DNA from: Murinocardiopsis flavida
GTDB taxonomy: Bacteria > Actinomycetota > Actinomycetes > Streptosporangiales > Streptosporangiaceae
Reading direction: 5' to 3'
DNA length: 64,000 nt
Assembly: GCF_003014485.1 (NCBI RefSeq)
Contig: NZ_PYGA01000002.1
Span: 372,001 to 436,000, forward strand
Part shown: positions 41,468 to 50,279 of the stretch, one piece after another
Position numbering within the stretch: position 1 is the first letter of the stretch
Layout of the letters: each line of letters starts with the position of its first letter
The notes under the pieces: model-generated
Databases searched by the model: none
Told to the model about the DNA's origin: nothing
Seen by the model: the letters and a program-made list of their open reading frames with translations, nothing else
Position numbers and translations under genes: made by a program

Positions 41468-41773
41468 ATGTCCCGTACGGACAAGACCAAGCCTCTGTGG
41501 GTGCGCTACGCGGAGCATGATCCCCGGCCGGTCCACGATCACCGCTACGGCGCCTGCGACCTGCCGCCGAATCCGACGCGCGAAGACACGGCCACGCGCT
41601 GCGCGTGGGATCACCCCGACACCCTGCTGTTCGCCCACACCTGCTGCTCGGGCTGCCACCGGCGCGCCTGCAACCTGGATTGGACACGGATGGTGAAGGC
41701 CGCCAACCGCAAGGAGCGCTACGCGGGCCGGCGCGAGGCCCGCCGCTATGCCGCCGGAGAGCTAAGCGACTGA
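41468..41773 (+). CDS. Small Cys/His-rich hypothetical protein
   Basis: A 101-residue basic protein: SRTDKTKPLWVRYAEHDPRP at the start, then HTCCSGCHRRACNLDW, which offers CC, CxxC and His ligands for a possible zinc site, and a tail NRKERYAGRREARRYAAGEL. The Lys/Arg content suggests RNA or ribosome binding. It is preceded by a leader peptide and hairpin. I do not recognise the family. Confidence 0.65.
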   Translation: MSRTDKTKPLWVRYAEHDPRPVHDHRYGACDLPPNPTREDTATRCAWDHPDTLLFAHTCCSGCHRRACNLDWTRMVKAANRKERYAGRREARRYAAGELSD

Positions 41774-41796
41774 CCCCGCTCCGGACACCGACGGCC

Positions 41797-42270
41797 CTAG
41801 CGGTCGGCGACCGCGCCCGCCGTCCTGGCGGCGGGTGCCGCGGCCCTGGGCCGGGACCAGGGCAGCAGCCGGTCGAGCGCGAAACGACCGCCGTTGAAGC
41901 CGACCGCCAGGGCGGCGGCGCCGAGAACGAGCACCAGCTCGAAACTCGGCCCGCCGCCCGGGGCGATCAGCGGGTCTCCGGCGTGCACCAGGCCGTAGGC
42001 CGCGGCCATCATGGCCGCGAGGCCGACCGCGGCGAGTGGCAGCAGCAGCCCGATCGCCAGGAGGGTCCCGCCGCCCACTTCGATGACGACCCCGAGAAGC
42101 GCGGCCATTCGCGGCATCGGCAAGCCGAGACCGGCGAACGACTGGGCCGTACCGTCCAGCCCGCTGAGCTTGTGCCAGCCGTGCGCGACGAAGACGGCGC
42201 CAATGGCGATACGGGCGATGAGCGCAGTCGCATCACCTGCGCGGTGCATTGATGTGGTCAGTGCGACCAT
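41797..42270 (-). CDS. DoxX-family membrane protein
   Basis: A 157-residue protein with four helices typical of DoxX/DoxD-like proteins. The hallmark ARIAIGAVFVAHGWHKL lies near residue 20, followed by AALLGVVIEVGGGTLLAIGLLLPL. DoxX proteins take part in redox handling at the membrane, often with thiol systems. The ribosome site GGGAGA is well placed for the ATG at 42270. Control is unknown. Confidence 0.9.
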   Translation of the reverse strand: MVALTTSMHRAGDATALIARIAIGAVFVAHGWHKLSGLDGTAQSFAGLGLPMPRMAALLGVVIEVGGGTLLAIGLLLPLAAVGLAAMMAAAYGLVHAGDPLIAPGGGPSFELVLVLGAAALAVGFNGGRFALDRLLPWSRPRAAAPAARTAGAVADR

Positions 42271-42403
42271 GAGGATCTCCCTAGAATTCTACTGACACGC
42301 GGAATCGACCAGGATGCGGCTGATCAGAGATTGACCACGGGGTGCTGCCCTCACCCGGCGATAACCGGGGGATCGCGCAGCGGTATTCTCCCGGACGGCA
42401 CCG

Positions 42404-42928
42404 TTAGGCGGCGCCGACATTCACGTCGATGCACGCGTAGAACGCGTTTCCGGTGTCGGCGATATTCCAGACGGCGAGCAGCTTCTGCTTACCGCTCACG
42501 TTGCCGAGGTCCACGTTGTGGGTGACCGAGGAAGGCGGCTGCGCACCGCCGTCGTCGACGACCTTGACGCGGTTGCCCCCGACGAAGTACTCCCATGTGC
42601 TGGTGCGGTGCTGGACGGTGAGCGTCCACGTGAAGTTGACCGACCGGCCGACGGGGGTGACCTGCCATCCCTTGGAGTCGTCGTCCAGTTCGGCGAACCT
42701 GGCGTTGCCGCCGCTGCAACTCCTGAGGCCCTTGGGTCCCTCGACGCTCTGCGGTTCATACTTGATCTCGCCGCAGGAGACGGTCCCCGCCGCGCACTGG
42801 GCCTGCCTGCTCGCAGGCGACGACACGTAGCCGTGCGCCATGGCCGTTCCGGCGGGCAGCAGCGCGAACATGAGCGGGGTGGCGGCCGCGACGGCGGCGA
42901 CGGAGGTGATCCGCTTCTTCAAACTCAT
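42404..42928 (-). CDS. Secreted lytic polysaccharide monooxygenase (AA10)
   Basis: A 174-residue exported copper enzyme that cleaves chitin or cellulose oxidatively. Residues 1-31 are a signal peptide ending AMA. The mature protein starts HGYVSSP, so His1 supplies the amino end of the copper brace. The second copper His is in SVTHNVD, and the axial Phe is in NAFYACIDV. Cys residues fit two disulfides. There is no separate binding domain. A DasR-type site lies 200 bp upstream of the ATG, so induction by N-acetylglucosamine or chitin is likely. Confidence 0.95.
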   Translation of the reverse strand: MSLKKRITSVAAVAAATPLMFALLPAGTAMAHGYVSSPASRQAQCAAGTVSCGEIKYEPQSVEGPKGLRSCSGGNARFAELDDDSKGWQVTPVGRSVNFTWTLTVQHRTSTWEYFVGGNRVKVVDDGGAQPPSSVTHNVDLGNVSGKQKLLAVWNIADTGNAFYACIDVNVGAA

Positions 42929-43126
42929 TCCACAGGTCCTCTCGGAAAAGGACCACGGTTTTCCGGAATGCCGGAACCCGTCGTCGGGAACCGTGCCGAA
43001 ACGGATAACCGCGGCAGGGGCACTGAGGACCGTGCGGAGCCCTTGAAGGTCGGAGAACGGTTTTTCGTACCGTGCAATCGGGAGTAGGGGAATTAATGCC
43101 ACGGTGCTGGTGTTGCATGCCCTCCG

Positions 43127-43142
43127 ACTGGTCTAGACCGTA
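43127..43142 (-). promoter_or_regulatory. DasR-responsive element (dre)
   Basis: ACTGGTCTAGACCGTA closely matches the DasR operator consensus ACTGGTCTAGACCACT known from Streptomyces chitin and GlcNAc genes. It lies about 200 bp upstream of the LPMO gene, pointing to repression by DasR in the absence of aminosugar phosphates. Confidence 0.8.
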
Positions 43143-43688
43143 ATGTGGCCACCACGGGCCGTCAAGAGGCCATCACTCGCCTATCCGGCGGAATCGCGCA
43201 CAGAATGGCCGAAGGGAGAATTCGCAAACCCTGCGGGCGGTGCGCGGTATCGCCACCGGAGAACGGTGGGACGGATGCGGACCTGCGGCGGCGGCGCGGG
43301 CGGCGCCCCGTGGTCTGGTCGCCTTTCCGGCGCCCGCCGACGCCCGCCGCCGCGTGGCCCGCCGGGGTGAGTGTTTGCTGGCCTGCGCGCCACCTTCCGG
43401 CCGCTGCCACCCCTGCCGCCCCTGTGGCCCCACTCCCGCCGCCACTCCTGCCGCCGTTGCGCAGACTCCTGACGGCTCCCCGCTACCCCCTTCCCCGCGA
43501 CCGGCTCATCGGCCGTTCGGCCGACCGCCGCGCGCGCGGAGTCGTCCCGATGGTCCATGTGCTCGTCGGCGCGCCGAACCTAGGCTCGCCGCCATGATTC
43601 CGACGCCGACACCGCCCAGCGCCGCCGCGCCCGCCCACCGGGCCGCCCACCACGCCGCGGCCCCGGCCCCCACCCCCACCCCGGCGGG
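43143..43688. other. Gene-free stretch before the FtsX gene
   Basis: I see no family-like ORF. From 43594 a 32-codon ORF of almost only Ala, Pro, Thr and His (MIPTPTPPSAAAPAH...) ends at 43692, overlapping the TTG of the next gene. It may be translated as a coupled mini-ORF or be chance. No ABC ATPase for the FtsX permease is present. Confidence 0.4.
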
Positions 43689-46184
43689 TTGAGCACCATG
43701 GTGCGGACCACTCTCGCCGGCCTGCGCGCGCACACGGCGCGGCTCGTGCTGGCCGCGCTGGCGACCGTGATCGGCGTGGCCTTCGTGGCCGGGACCCTCG
43801 TCCTCGGCGACACGCTCAAGGCGCACACCGAACGCACCGTCACTGCGAACGCCGCAAAGGTCGACGTCGCCGTCCTCGCAACGAGCGGCCTGCGCAAGCT
43901 CCCGGCCACGCTGCCGGCGGAGCTCTCCCGCCTCAACGGGGTCGACCGCGCCCAAGGCGTCCTCCAGGGGACGACGACGCTGCTCGGGCGGGACGGCCGG
44001 CCGACCCGCGCCGAGCCGGTCGCCGCCTCGGTGTCCGTCCGCACCGAGATCTCCCGGGGCCGGGCGCCCGCCGCCGACGGGGAGGCCGCGCTCGCCGAGG
44101 CGACCGCCCGCGACGCCGGGTTCGCGGTCGGCGACACGGTCACCGTCCTCGACCCGAGGGGCGAACGGCACCGGCTGCGCGTCACGGGGCTCGTGGACAC
44201 CGCCGGACACGGGGAACTCAACCTGCGCGGCGCCGTGCTCCTCACCCCCGCGGCGACCACCGCCGTCACCGGCGAGACGGAGTTCACCGAGGTCTACGTC
44301 GGCTCCGACGCGGTACCGGCGGAGCGCCTGCGCACCCGCGTCGCCGCCGCCGTCGGAACGGGCGGCCAGGACGTCCTGACCGGACGCCAGTGGGCCGACG
44401 AGAAGGCCGCCGGGAGCGGCATCGACCCCGGCGTCCTCACCACCGGCCTGCTGCTGTTCGCCGCCGTGGCCCTGCTGGTGGCGGCCTTGGTCATCCACAC
44501 GACCTTCAGCATCCTGGTCGCCCAGCGCACGCGCGAACTCGCGCTGCTCCGCTGCGTCGGCGCGTCGCGGTGGCAGGTGTTCGGGAGTGTGCTGGGCGAG
44601 GCCGCGGCCGTCGGGACGCTGGCCTCGGCGCTCGGCCTTGCCGCGGGGATCGCCGCGGGCTATGGCGCGGTCCCGATCGTCGCCGCGTTCGGCGCCCCGA
44701 TCAGTGTGGACACGGTCGCGGTGCGCCCGGCGACGCTGATCGCCGCCCCGCTCGCCGGGGTGGTCGCGACCGTCGCCGCGGCCGCGCTGCCGGCCCGCGC
44801 CGCCACCCGCATCGCACCCGTCGCCGCGCTGAACACCGTCAGCGGGGAGATCTCCGCACGCGCCGGTGCGGTGCGGGTCATCGGCGGCGTGCTGCTCTGC
44901 GCGGCCGGGCTCGCAGTCGCGCTGTACGGGGGCCTGGTGCAGACCGGCCCCCGGACCCCGCTGATCCTGGTGGTCTGCGGGGGGATGGTGGTCTTCCTCG
45001 GCGTCGTCGCGCTCGGCCCGCTGCTCATCGGCCCGCTGGCGCGCTTCGTCGGCGCCGTGCCCGCGCTGCTCTTCGGCGCCCCGGGGCGGCTCGCCGTCGC
45101 CAACGCCCGGCGCCATCCCAAGCGGGCGGCCGCCACCACGGTCGCCCTGACCGTCGGGGTGACCCTGATGACCGGATTCTCGGTGGTCACCGCGTCCTTC
45201 ACCGCCTCCGTGGGCACCGGTGTGGAACGGGCCATCCCCGTCGACTACATGATCAGCGCGGCGGGCAGCGCCGAGACCGCCGCCATCCCGCCGTCGGTCG
45301 TCGCCGAGTTGCGCGGGCACCCCGACGTCACCGGGGTCGCCGCGCAGCGCGAGACCCTGGTGCGCATCGACGGGAAGCGCGCGTCCATCGGCACCATCAG
45401 CCTGGACGGCGCCGTCGGCCGGCCGACGGTCGAGAAGGGAGCACCGATCGAGGCGCTCGGCCCCGACCAGATCGCCATCCGACCGGACCGCGCGCGGCAG
45501 TTCGGGGTCGACGTCGGCGACACGCTGACGGCGCGGGTCGGCGGGCGCACGGTCGCCCTGGAGGTCGGGGCGCTCGTCACCGGGGACCCGTTCCCGCCGT
45601 TCTACGTCACCGCGGCCGGGTACGACGCCCACTTCGGCGGCCGCGGCTACAGCGCGGTCCTCGTCGACGTCGCACCGGGCCTCGCGCCGGAGCGGGCCCG
45701 CGCCGTCGTGGAGGACGCCACCGCGTCGCACCCCACCGCCGACATCCTCGGCGCGCACGACGCGAAGGAGCAGTTGGTCTCGACCCTGTCGGACTTCGTG
45801 GCGATCGTCGCGGGACTGCTGGGGTTGGCCGTTGTCGTCTCCCTCATCGGGATCGCCAACACCATGAGCCTGTCGGTGGTCGAGCGCACCCGCGAGTCCG
45901 CGATGCTGCGCGCCCTGGGGCTCGGCACCCGGCAACTGCGGGGCATGCTCGTCATCGAGGCGCTGATCCTGGGGGTCATCGGGGCGCTGGTGGGGGTCGT
46001 CCTCGGTGTCGGCTTCGGGCTCGGCGCCGCCGCGACCGTCCGGGACGACCTCGTTCTCGCGCTGCCGGTCGGGCAGATCGCCCTCATCGTCGCCGGTTCG
46101 GGCCTGGCCGGGATGGCGGCGGCGGTCGCGCCGGCCAGGCGCGCCGCGCGCGCCCCCATCGCGGCGTCGCTGGCGGGCGAATGA
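43689..46184 (+). CDS. FtsX-like ABC permease (MacB type), without a linked ATPase
   Basis: An 831-residue permease with two FtsX modules. The first helix (residues 15-45) is followed by a large outside domain, three helices near 255-400 including VAQRTRELALLRCVGASRWQ, a middle pair near 420-490, a second outside domain and final helices with SVVERTRESAMLRALGLGTRQLRG. Such proteins move lipoproteins, lipids or peptides by mechanotransmission and need an ATPase, usually coded just upstream. None is here, so the ATPase is elsewhere or lost. The start is TTG 43689 or, more likely, ATG 43698. Confidence 0.88.
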   Translation: MSTMVRTTLAGLRAHTARLVLAALATVIGVAFVAGTLVLGDTLKAHTERTVTANAAKVDVAVLATSGLRKLPATLPAELSRLNGVDRAQGVLQGTTTLLGRDGRPTRAEPVAASVSVRTEISRGRAPAADGEAALAEATARDAGFAVGDTVTVLDPRGERHRLRVTGLVDTAGHGELNLRGAVLLTPAATTAVTGETEFTEVYVGSDAVPAERLRTRVAAAVGTGGQDVLTGRQWADEKAAGSGIDPGVLTTGLLLFAAVALLVAALVIHTTFSILVAQRTRELALLRCVGASRWQVFGSVLGEAAAVGTLASALGLAAGIAAGYGAVPIVAAFGAPISVDTVAVRPATLIAAPLAGVVATVAAAALPARAATRIAPVAALNTVSGEISARAGAVRVIGGVLLCAAGLAVALYGGLVQTGPRTPLILVVCGGMVVFLGVVALGPLLIGPLARFVGAVPALLFGAPGRLAVANARRHPKRAAATTVALTVGVTLMTGFSVVTASFTASVGTGVERAIPVDYMISAAGSAETAAIPPSVVAELRGHPDVTGVAAQRETLVRIDGKRASIGTISLDGAVGRPTVEKGAPIEALGPDQIAIRPDRARQFGVDVGDTLTARVGGRTVALEVGALVTGDPFPPFYVTAAGYDAHFGGRGYSAVLVDVAPGLAPERARAVVEDATASHPTADILGAHDAKEQLVSTLSDFVAIVAGLLGLAVVVSLIGIANTMSLSVVERTRESAMLRALGLGTRQLRGMLVIEALILGVIGALVGVVLGVGFGLGAAATVRDDLVLALPVGQIALIVAGSGLAGMAAAVAPARRAARAPIAASLAGE

Positions 46185-46323
46185 GGCGCGGCGCCGCCCG
46201 GTCCGGGCTCTCGCCAGGGGCGGCGCCGCGATGTACCGTGGCGCTATCCGGTCCTGGATCTTCCCAGGTCGGCAGCGCCGCACCGGAGATCCGGGCCGCC
46301 ACTCCGGCGGAAGGGGCTTGACC

Positions 46324-46746
46324 ATGGCCGCGCGCGAACCCGTGAGCGAACCACCGGTCGGCCGCGGACGCGGCGCCTCCATCGGCCTGTGGCTGGTCCA
46401 GGTGATCCTGGCGGTGTTCTTCATCGCCGCGGCCGCCGTCCCCAAGCTCATCGGCGAGGAGACCGCCGTGACCATGTTCCGCGACATCGGCATCGGCCAG
46501 TGGTTCCGGTACCTGGTCGGCGCGCTCGAATTCGCGGGCGCGGTCGGGCTGCTCGTCCCCCGGCTCGCGGGGCTCGCGGCGCTCGGGCTCGTCGGGCTCA
46601 TGGTCGGCGCGTTCTTCACCCAGTTGCTCATCCTCGACGGCGGCGCCCTGGCGCTGACCCCGCTGATCCTCGGCCTCGTCGCCGCCGCCATCGCGTGGGG
46701 CCGCCGCCACGAGATCGCCGCCCTGGCCGGCGTCCTCCGACGCTGA
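46324..46746 (+). CDS. DoxX-like small membrane protein
   Basis: A 140-residue four-helix membrane protein: IGLWLVQVILAVFFIAAAAVPKL, then FRYLVGALEFAGAVGLLVPRLAGL and LIVGAFFTQLL-like segments. The Pro-Lys-Leu after the first helix and GALEFAGAVGLLVP fit the DoxX-like family. GGAAGGGG precedes the ATG. Distinct in sequence from the DoxX gene at 41797. Confidence 0.85.
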   Translation: MAAREPVSEPPVGRGRGASIGLWLVQVILAVFFIAAAAVPKLIGEETAVTMFRDIGIGQWFRYLVGALEFAGAVGLLVPRLAGLAALGLVGLMVGAFFTQLLILDGGALALTPLILGLVAAAIAWGRRHEIAALAGVLRR

Positions 46747-46813
46747 CGCCCCGCGGCGCGCCCGCGCGAAACCGCGTCGACGCCCCCTCCCCCGCCTGGT
46801 CTAATACGGCGGC

Positions 46814-47656
46814 ATGGACGCACCGCTGGGACCCGCGATCGACACCCGCCCCCTGTACCCGCGCGAACGCGCGGCTCTGCTCGACCTACTGCGGTCACTC
46901 ACCCCACCGGAGTGGGCCGCGGCGACCGTGTGCCCCGGCTGGGACGTCCACGACCTCGCCGCCCACATCGCGTGCGACTACCTGCGGCGGCTCTCCGGCA
47001 GCCGTGACGGCCACGCCGGTGCGGTGTTCGAGCCCGACGACACGCTGCCCACGTTCCTGGCCCGCACCAACGAGGAGTCCGTCCGGGCGCTGCGCCAGTG
47101 CAGTCCCGCGGTGCTGATCGACCTGATCGCGCACTTCGGCCCACAACTCGACGCCCTCTGGTCGGGCCGCGACCCGCACGGCCCCGCCGACCTCGACGTC
47201 TCCTGGGCCGGTTCGCCCGAACGGCCCAGCCCCGCCTGGCTCGACATCGCACGCGACTACACCGAGTTCTGGGTGCACCAGCAGCAGATCCGCGACGCGG
47301 TGTCCCGGCCGGGCGCCGACGGACCCGAGCTCATGCGCCCCGTGGTCGACACCTTCCTGCGCGCCCTGCCCCACACACTGCGCGGCGAGGAGCGCCCGCC
47401 GGGCACGGCGGTCCGCTTCGAGGTCGAGGGCCCCGCCGGGGGCACCTGGGAGGCGGTTCACGGCCCCGGCGGGTGGCGGCTGCGGCCCCCCGCCGGGGCC
47501 GCTGACGCCGCCGCGCGGGTGGTACTGGACCAGGACTCCCTCTGGCGGCTGGCGTCGCGCGGGATCACCGTCGAGGAGGCCGGGCGGCGCGCGGCCGTCT
47601 CCGGTGACCCCGCGCTGGCCCGCGCCGCCGCCTCCCTGCTCGCGATCGTGTGGTGA
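46814..47656 (+). CDS. Mycothiol-dependent maleylpyruvate isomerase-family protein
   Basis: A 280-residue protein with an N-terminal DinB/MDMPI four-helix domain. AAATVCPGWDVHDLAAHIACDYLRRLSG near residue 35 gives the family metal His, and the second ligand set lies near EFWVHQQQIRDAV. The C-terminal sterol-carrier-like domain reads TAVRFEVEGPAGGTWEAVHG. Members use mycothiol, the thiol of actinomycetes, in detoxification or ring-cleavage isomerisation. The natural substrate is unknown. Confidence 0.88.
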   Translation: MDAPLGPAIDTRPLYPRERAALLDLLRSLTPPEWAAATVCPGWDVHDLAAHIACDYLRRLSGSRDGHAGAVFEPDDTLPTFLARTNEESVRALRQCSPAVLIDLIAHFGPQLDALWSGRDPHGPADLDVSWAGSPERPSPAWLDIARDYTEFWVHQQQIRDAVSRPGADGPELMRPVVDTFLRALPHTLRGEERPPGTAVRFEVEGPAGGTWEAVHGPGGWRLRPPAGAADAAARVVLDQDSLWRLASRGITVEEAGRRAAVSGDPALARAAASLLAIVW

Positions 47657-47787
47657 CCCGCGGACCTGCAATGCCGTTGACGTAGGGGGGCGGTGCGCGC
47701 TGCGTCCACATCCCGAACTTCCTGGTCGTCGCCGCCGAGGTCGGGGGCGACGCGCCGGAGGGCCCCGCCGCATAGCAAAGGGGCAGG

Positions 47788-47813
47788 GCGGCCGCGCGTG
47801 GCGGCGCGGCCGC
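47788..47813. terminator. Bidirectional terminator
   Basis: GCGGCCGCGC and GCGCGGCCGC form a perfect 10-bp stem with a 6-base loop between the convergent MDMPI-like and sirtuin genes. Confidence 0.65.
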
Positions 47814-47823
47814 GCCGACCGGG

Positions 47824-48606
47824 TCAAGGGCGCTGGGTCGCCGCCGCTGCGAGGGCGGGGAGCACCGTGCCGATCCGGTCACGCAGCACCACGTCGGACA
47901 CCGCGTCGTAGGGCGTCGGCTCTGCGTTGACGATGACCAGGCACGCACCGCTGTCAACAGCGATCTCGACCAGGCCCGCGACCGGGTGCACCGCAAGGGA
48001 GGTGCCGACCGCCATGAACACGTCGCACTCCCGCGCCGCCGCGACGGCGGCCTCCAGGACGTCGGCGCGCAGCCGCTGCCCGAAGGAGATCGTGTCGGTC
48101 TTCTGGATGCCGCGGCAGCGCACGCAGCGCGGGTCGGATTCATCGTCGAGCCGCTCCAGCACCTCGGCGGTCGGTGTGCGCAGCCCGCAGGCCATGCACA
48201 CGACCCAGTGGAGGGTGCCGTGCACCTCCAGGACGTGCTCCGGGTCGGTGCCGGCCCGCTGGTGCAGGCCGTCGATGTTCTGGGTGGCGATCGCGCGCAG
48301 CCGCCCCGCGGCGTCCAGGTCGGCCAGTGCCCGGTGCGCGGCGTTGGGTTCGGCGGTCCAGGCCGGATGCCGCAGGCGCAGCTGCCACACCCGGCGCCGC
48401 ACGTCGACGTCCGACATGTAGGTGTCGAGCTCGAACAGCGCGGCCGCAGCGGGGTCCTCCGTCCACACGCCCTGCGGGCCGCGGAAGTCCGGGATCCCGG
48501 ACTCGGTGGAGATGCCCGCGCCGGTGAGGACGGTGATCGCGTCGGCGCCGGCCAGCAGCGCCTCGGCGTCGGCGAACGGGGGTGTGGCGGGCATCCTCGA
48601 CCTCAT
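47824..48606 (-). CDS. Sir2-family NAD-dependent protein deacylase
   Basis: A 260-residue sirtuin. TGAGISTESGIPDFRG near residue 30 binds NAD, TQNIDGLHQRAG near 110 follows, and the catalytic His is in LEVHGTL. The zinc knuckle is CMACG...CVRC (four Cys), and GTSLAVHP lies near the end. Gly replaces the Ala usual in FRGP-type loops only slightly. Starts at 48609, 48606 or 48594 are possible. It removes acetyl or acyl groups from Lys, as in control of acetyl-CoA synthetase; targets here are not evident. Confidence 0.93.
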   Translation of the reverse strand: MRSRMPATPPFADAEALLAGADAITVLTGAGISTESGIPDFRGPQGVWTEDPAAAALFELDTYMSDVDVRRRVWQLRLRHPAWTAEPNAAHRALADLDAAGRLRAIATQNIDGLHQRAGTDPEHVLEVHGTLHWVVCMACGLRTPTAEVLERLDDESDPRCVRCRGIQKTDTISFGQRLRADVLEAAVAAARECDVFMAVGTSLAVHPVAGLVEIAVDSGACLVIVNAEPTPYDAVSDVVLRDRIGTVLPALAAAATQRP

Positions 48607-48842
48607 CATCTCCGCGGCTGCGCTGGACGGCCGCACCGGCGGCCCGGCCGCCCATTGTCGCAGTCCCGCACGGCCACCACCCCGCTGGCGCACGACCGCC
48701 ATCCCGGTGCGGCGGCGCCGGTGTCGCACCGGGGTGGCGCCGCGTCCGCTCCGGCACGCGGCGCGGCCCTGAAACACGCGGCGCCGATCCGCGGCGGGGG
48801 TATGCGCAGAGCCAGGTGAAAAGTGCCAAAATCGGCTTACTC

Positions 48843-49730
48843 ATGAAACAGTCGCCGTACATCCTCGTCGTGAACGGGGCCAAGGTCCGCCGCCCCGTTT
48901 TCGTGCTCGGAGCACCCCACTCCGGCGTGGGGCTGCTGGCCCACGCGCTGAGCCGGTCGCCCGGGTTCCACCTGACCACCGGGCACGAGGGCGTGCTGCG
49001 CGCCGTCTACGCCGTGGCGCGCCGGCCGTCGGTCGCCGAGGGCAAGGCCACGGGCGCCGCCAGCCTGCTCCGCGACGCGTTCGCCGAGGCGTGGCACCTG
49101 ACCCCGCACACCTGCCCCCGCTGCGGCGCCGGTCCGCGCTCCGCGCGCGAGAGCGCCGGACCCTGCCCGCACGCCGGGGAGGTCGAGCACTACGGCGACG
49201 CGAGCCCCGACCTGCTCTACAGCGCCGCAGCACTCGACACCGCCTTCGACAACGCGGCGTTCGTGCAGATCATCCGGGACGGCCGCGACGTCGTCGCCGA
49301 CATGCTCGACGACGAGCAGACCCTCGCCTGGTTCCGCCCCGGCATGGCCAACCTGGACCAGGAGCTGCCCAACCCGTTCTTCGGGATCGAGGACGAGGAC
49401 GAGCGGCGCGCGTACCGCACGATGAGCATGGCCGCGAAGTGCGCGCTGCGGTGGCGCAGCGCCGTGCGGCTCTCGGCGCGGCTGCGCGGCACGCTCGGCG
49501 CCGATCGGCTCAAGACGCTCCGCTATGAGGACGTGTGCGGCGACGAGGTGCGAGCGGCCGAGGAGCTGCGGGAGTTCACCGGGGCGCGGGTGTCCGCCGT
49601 GGAACTGATGCGGACGGAGTCGCCGGGCATCGGCTCCTGGCGGTCGCGGCTCAGCGCCGAGCAGGGCGACGACGTCCTCGCGTCCGCCCGCCCGGAACTG
49701 GAGCGGCTGGGCTACCTCCGACCCGCGTGA
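48843..49730 (+). CDS. Sulfotransferase-family protein
   Basis: A 295-residue enzyme that would transfer sulfate from PAPS. The N-terminal RRPVFVLGAPHSGVGLLAHALSRSP is the PAPS 5'-phosphosulfate loop (GxPxSG form), and VQIIRDGRDVVADM near residue 140 is the 3'-phosphate motif. A CPRCGAG...GPCPH insert near 95 may bind zinc. A GTG nine codons upstream is a possible start; that form would contain a TTA leucine codon at 48837, which would make translation bldA-dependent. Substrate unknown. Confidence 0.82.
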   Translation: MKQSPYILVVNGAKVRRPVFVLGAPHSGVGLLAHALSRSPGFHLTTGHEGVLRAVYAVARRPSVAEGKATGAASLLRDAFAEAWHLTPHTCPRCGAGPRSARESAGPCPHAGEVEHYGDASPDLLYSAAALDTAFDNAAFVQIIRDGRDVVADMLDDEQTLAWFRPGMANLDQELPNPFFGIEDEDERRAYRTMSMAAKCALRWRSAVRLSARLRGTLGADRLKTLRYEDVCGDEVRAAEELREFTGARVSAVELMRTESPGIGSWRSRLSAEQGDDVLASARPELERLGYLRPA

Positions 49731-49736
49731 CCGCGC

Positions 49737-49778
49737 CCGCGGCCCCGGCCGCGCGTGGGGGCGCGGCCGGGGCCGCGG
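49737..49778. terminator. Very strong bidirectional terminator
   Basis: An 18-bp perfect stem (49737-49754 with 49761-49778, CCGCGGCCCCGGCCGCGC) with a 6-base loop separates the convergent sulfotransferase and cyanase genes. Confidence 0.85.
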
Positions 49779-49814
49779 TGGGGGCGCCGACCCGGTGGGG
49801 CGGGCCGGCGCTGC

Positions 49815-50279
49815 TCAGAACTCCCGGTAGGGCAGGAACTTGCCGTTGAGGGTGAGGACGACGCGGTCGCCCTTGGGGTCCTCGACGCGTTGGAAGTCCA
49901 TCTCGAAGTCGATGGCGCTCATGATCCCGTCGCCGAACTCCTCGCGGATGAGCTCGCTGACCGCACCGCCGTAGACCTGCACGATCTCTTCCAGCCGGTA
50001 GACGATGGGCTCGGAGGTGTCGACGGCGTCCGCTCCGCGCTCCGGGGGGAGTTGCAGCGCCTCGACGATCACGTCGTCCAGGTCGAGGAGGCGGCCTGCC
50101 GCCTCGGCCTGGGCGCTGTCGACCGGGTGCCGGCCGAGCAGCGCCGCTGTGGTCCAGACCTTGGAGCGCCCCAGTTCGGCGGCGATGGCGGCCCAGGTGA
50201 TGCCCTTGCGGCGTTTGGCGTCGAGGACCGCTTCGGCGGCGTGGCGCCTGCCGACGGGGTCGATGCGGGTGAACGTCAC
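49815..50279 (-). CDS. cynS: Cyanate hydratase (cyanase)
   Basis: A 154-residue enzyme that turns cyanate and bicarbonate into ammonia and carbon dioxide. The N-terminal helical part has GITWAAIAAELGRSKVWTTAALLGRHP. The catalytic part has YRLEEIVQVYG (Arg and Glu of the active site) and EEFGDGIMSAIDF (the Ser). It ends DPKGDRVVLTLNGKFLPYREF, the family signature. Length matches the E. coli enzyme (156). The GTG at 50279 has GGAGG five bases upstream, better than the ATG near 50334. It stands alone without cynT or cynR. Confidence 0.96.
   Translation of the reverse strand: MTFTRIDPVGRRHAAEAVLDAKRRKGITWAAIAAELGRSKVWTTAALLGRHPVDSAQAEAAGRLLDLDDVIVEALQLPPERGADAVDTSEPIVYRLEEIVQVYGGAVSELIREEFGDGIMSAIDFEMDFQRVEDPKGDRVVLTLNGKFLPYREF

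Noticed and set aside
43506-46898. A 1,130-codon open frame on the minus strand
   Set aside because: Antisense shadow of the FtsX permease gene, with low-complexity Gly/Asp/Arg residues and no motif.
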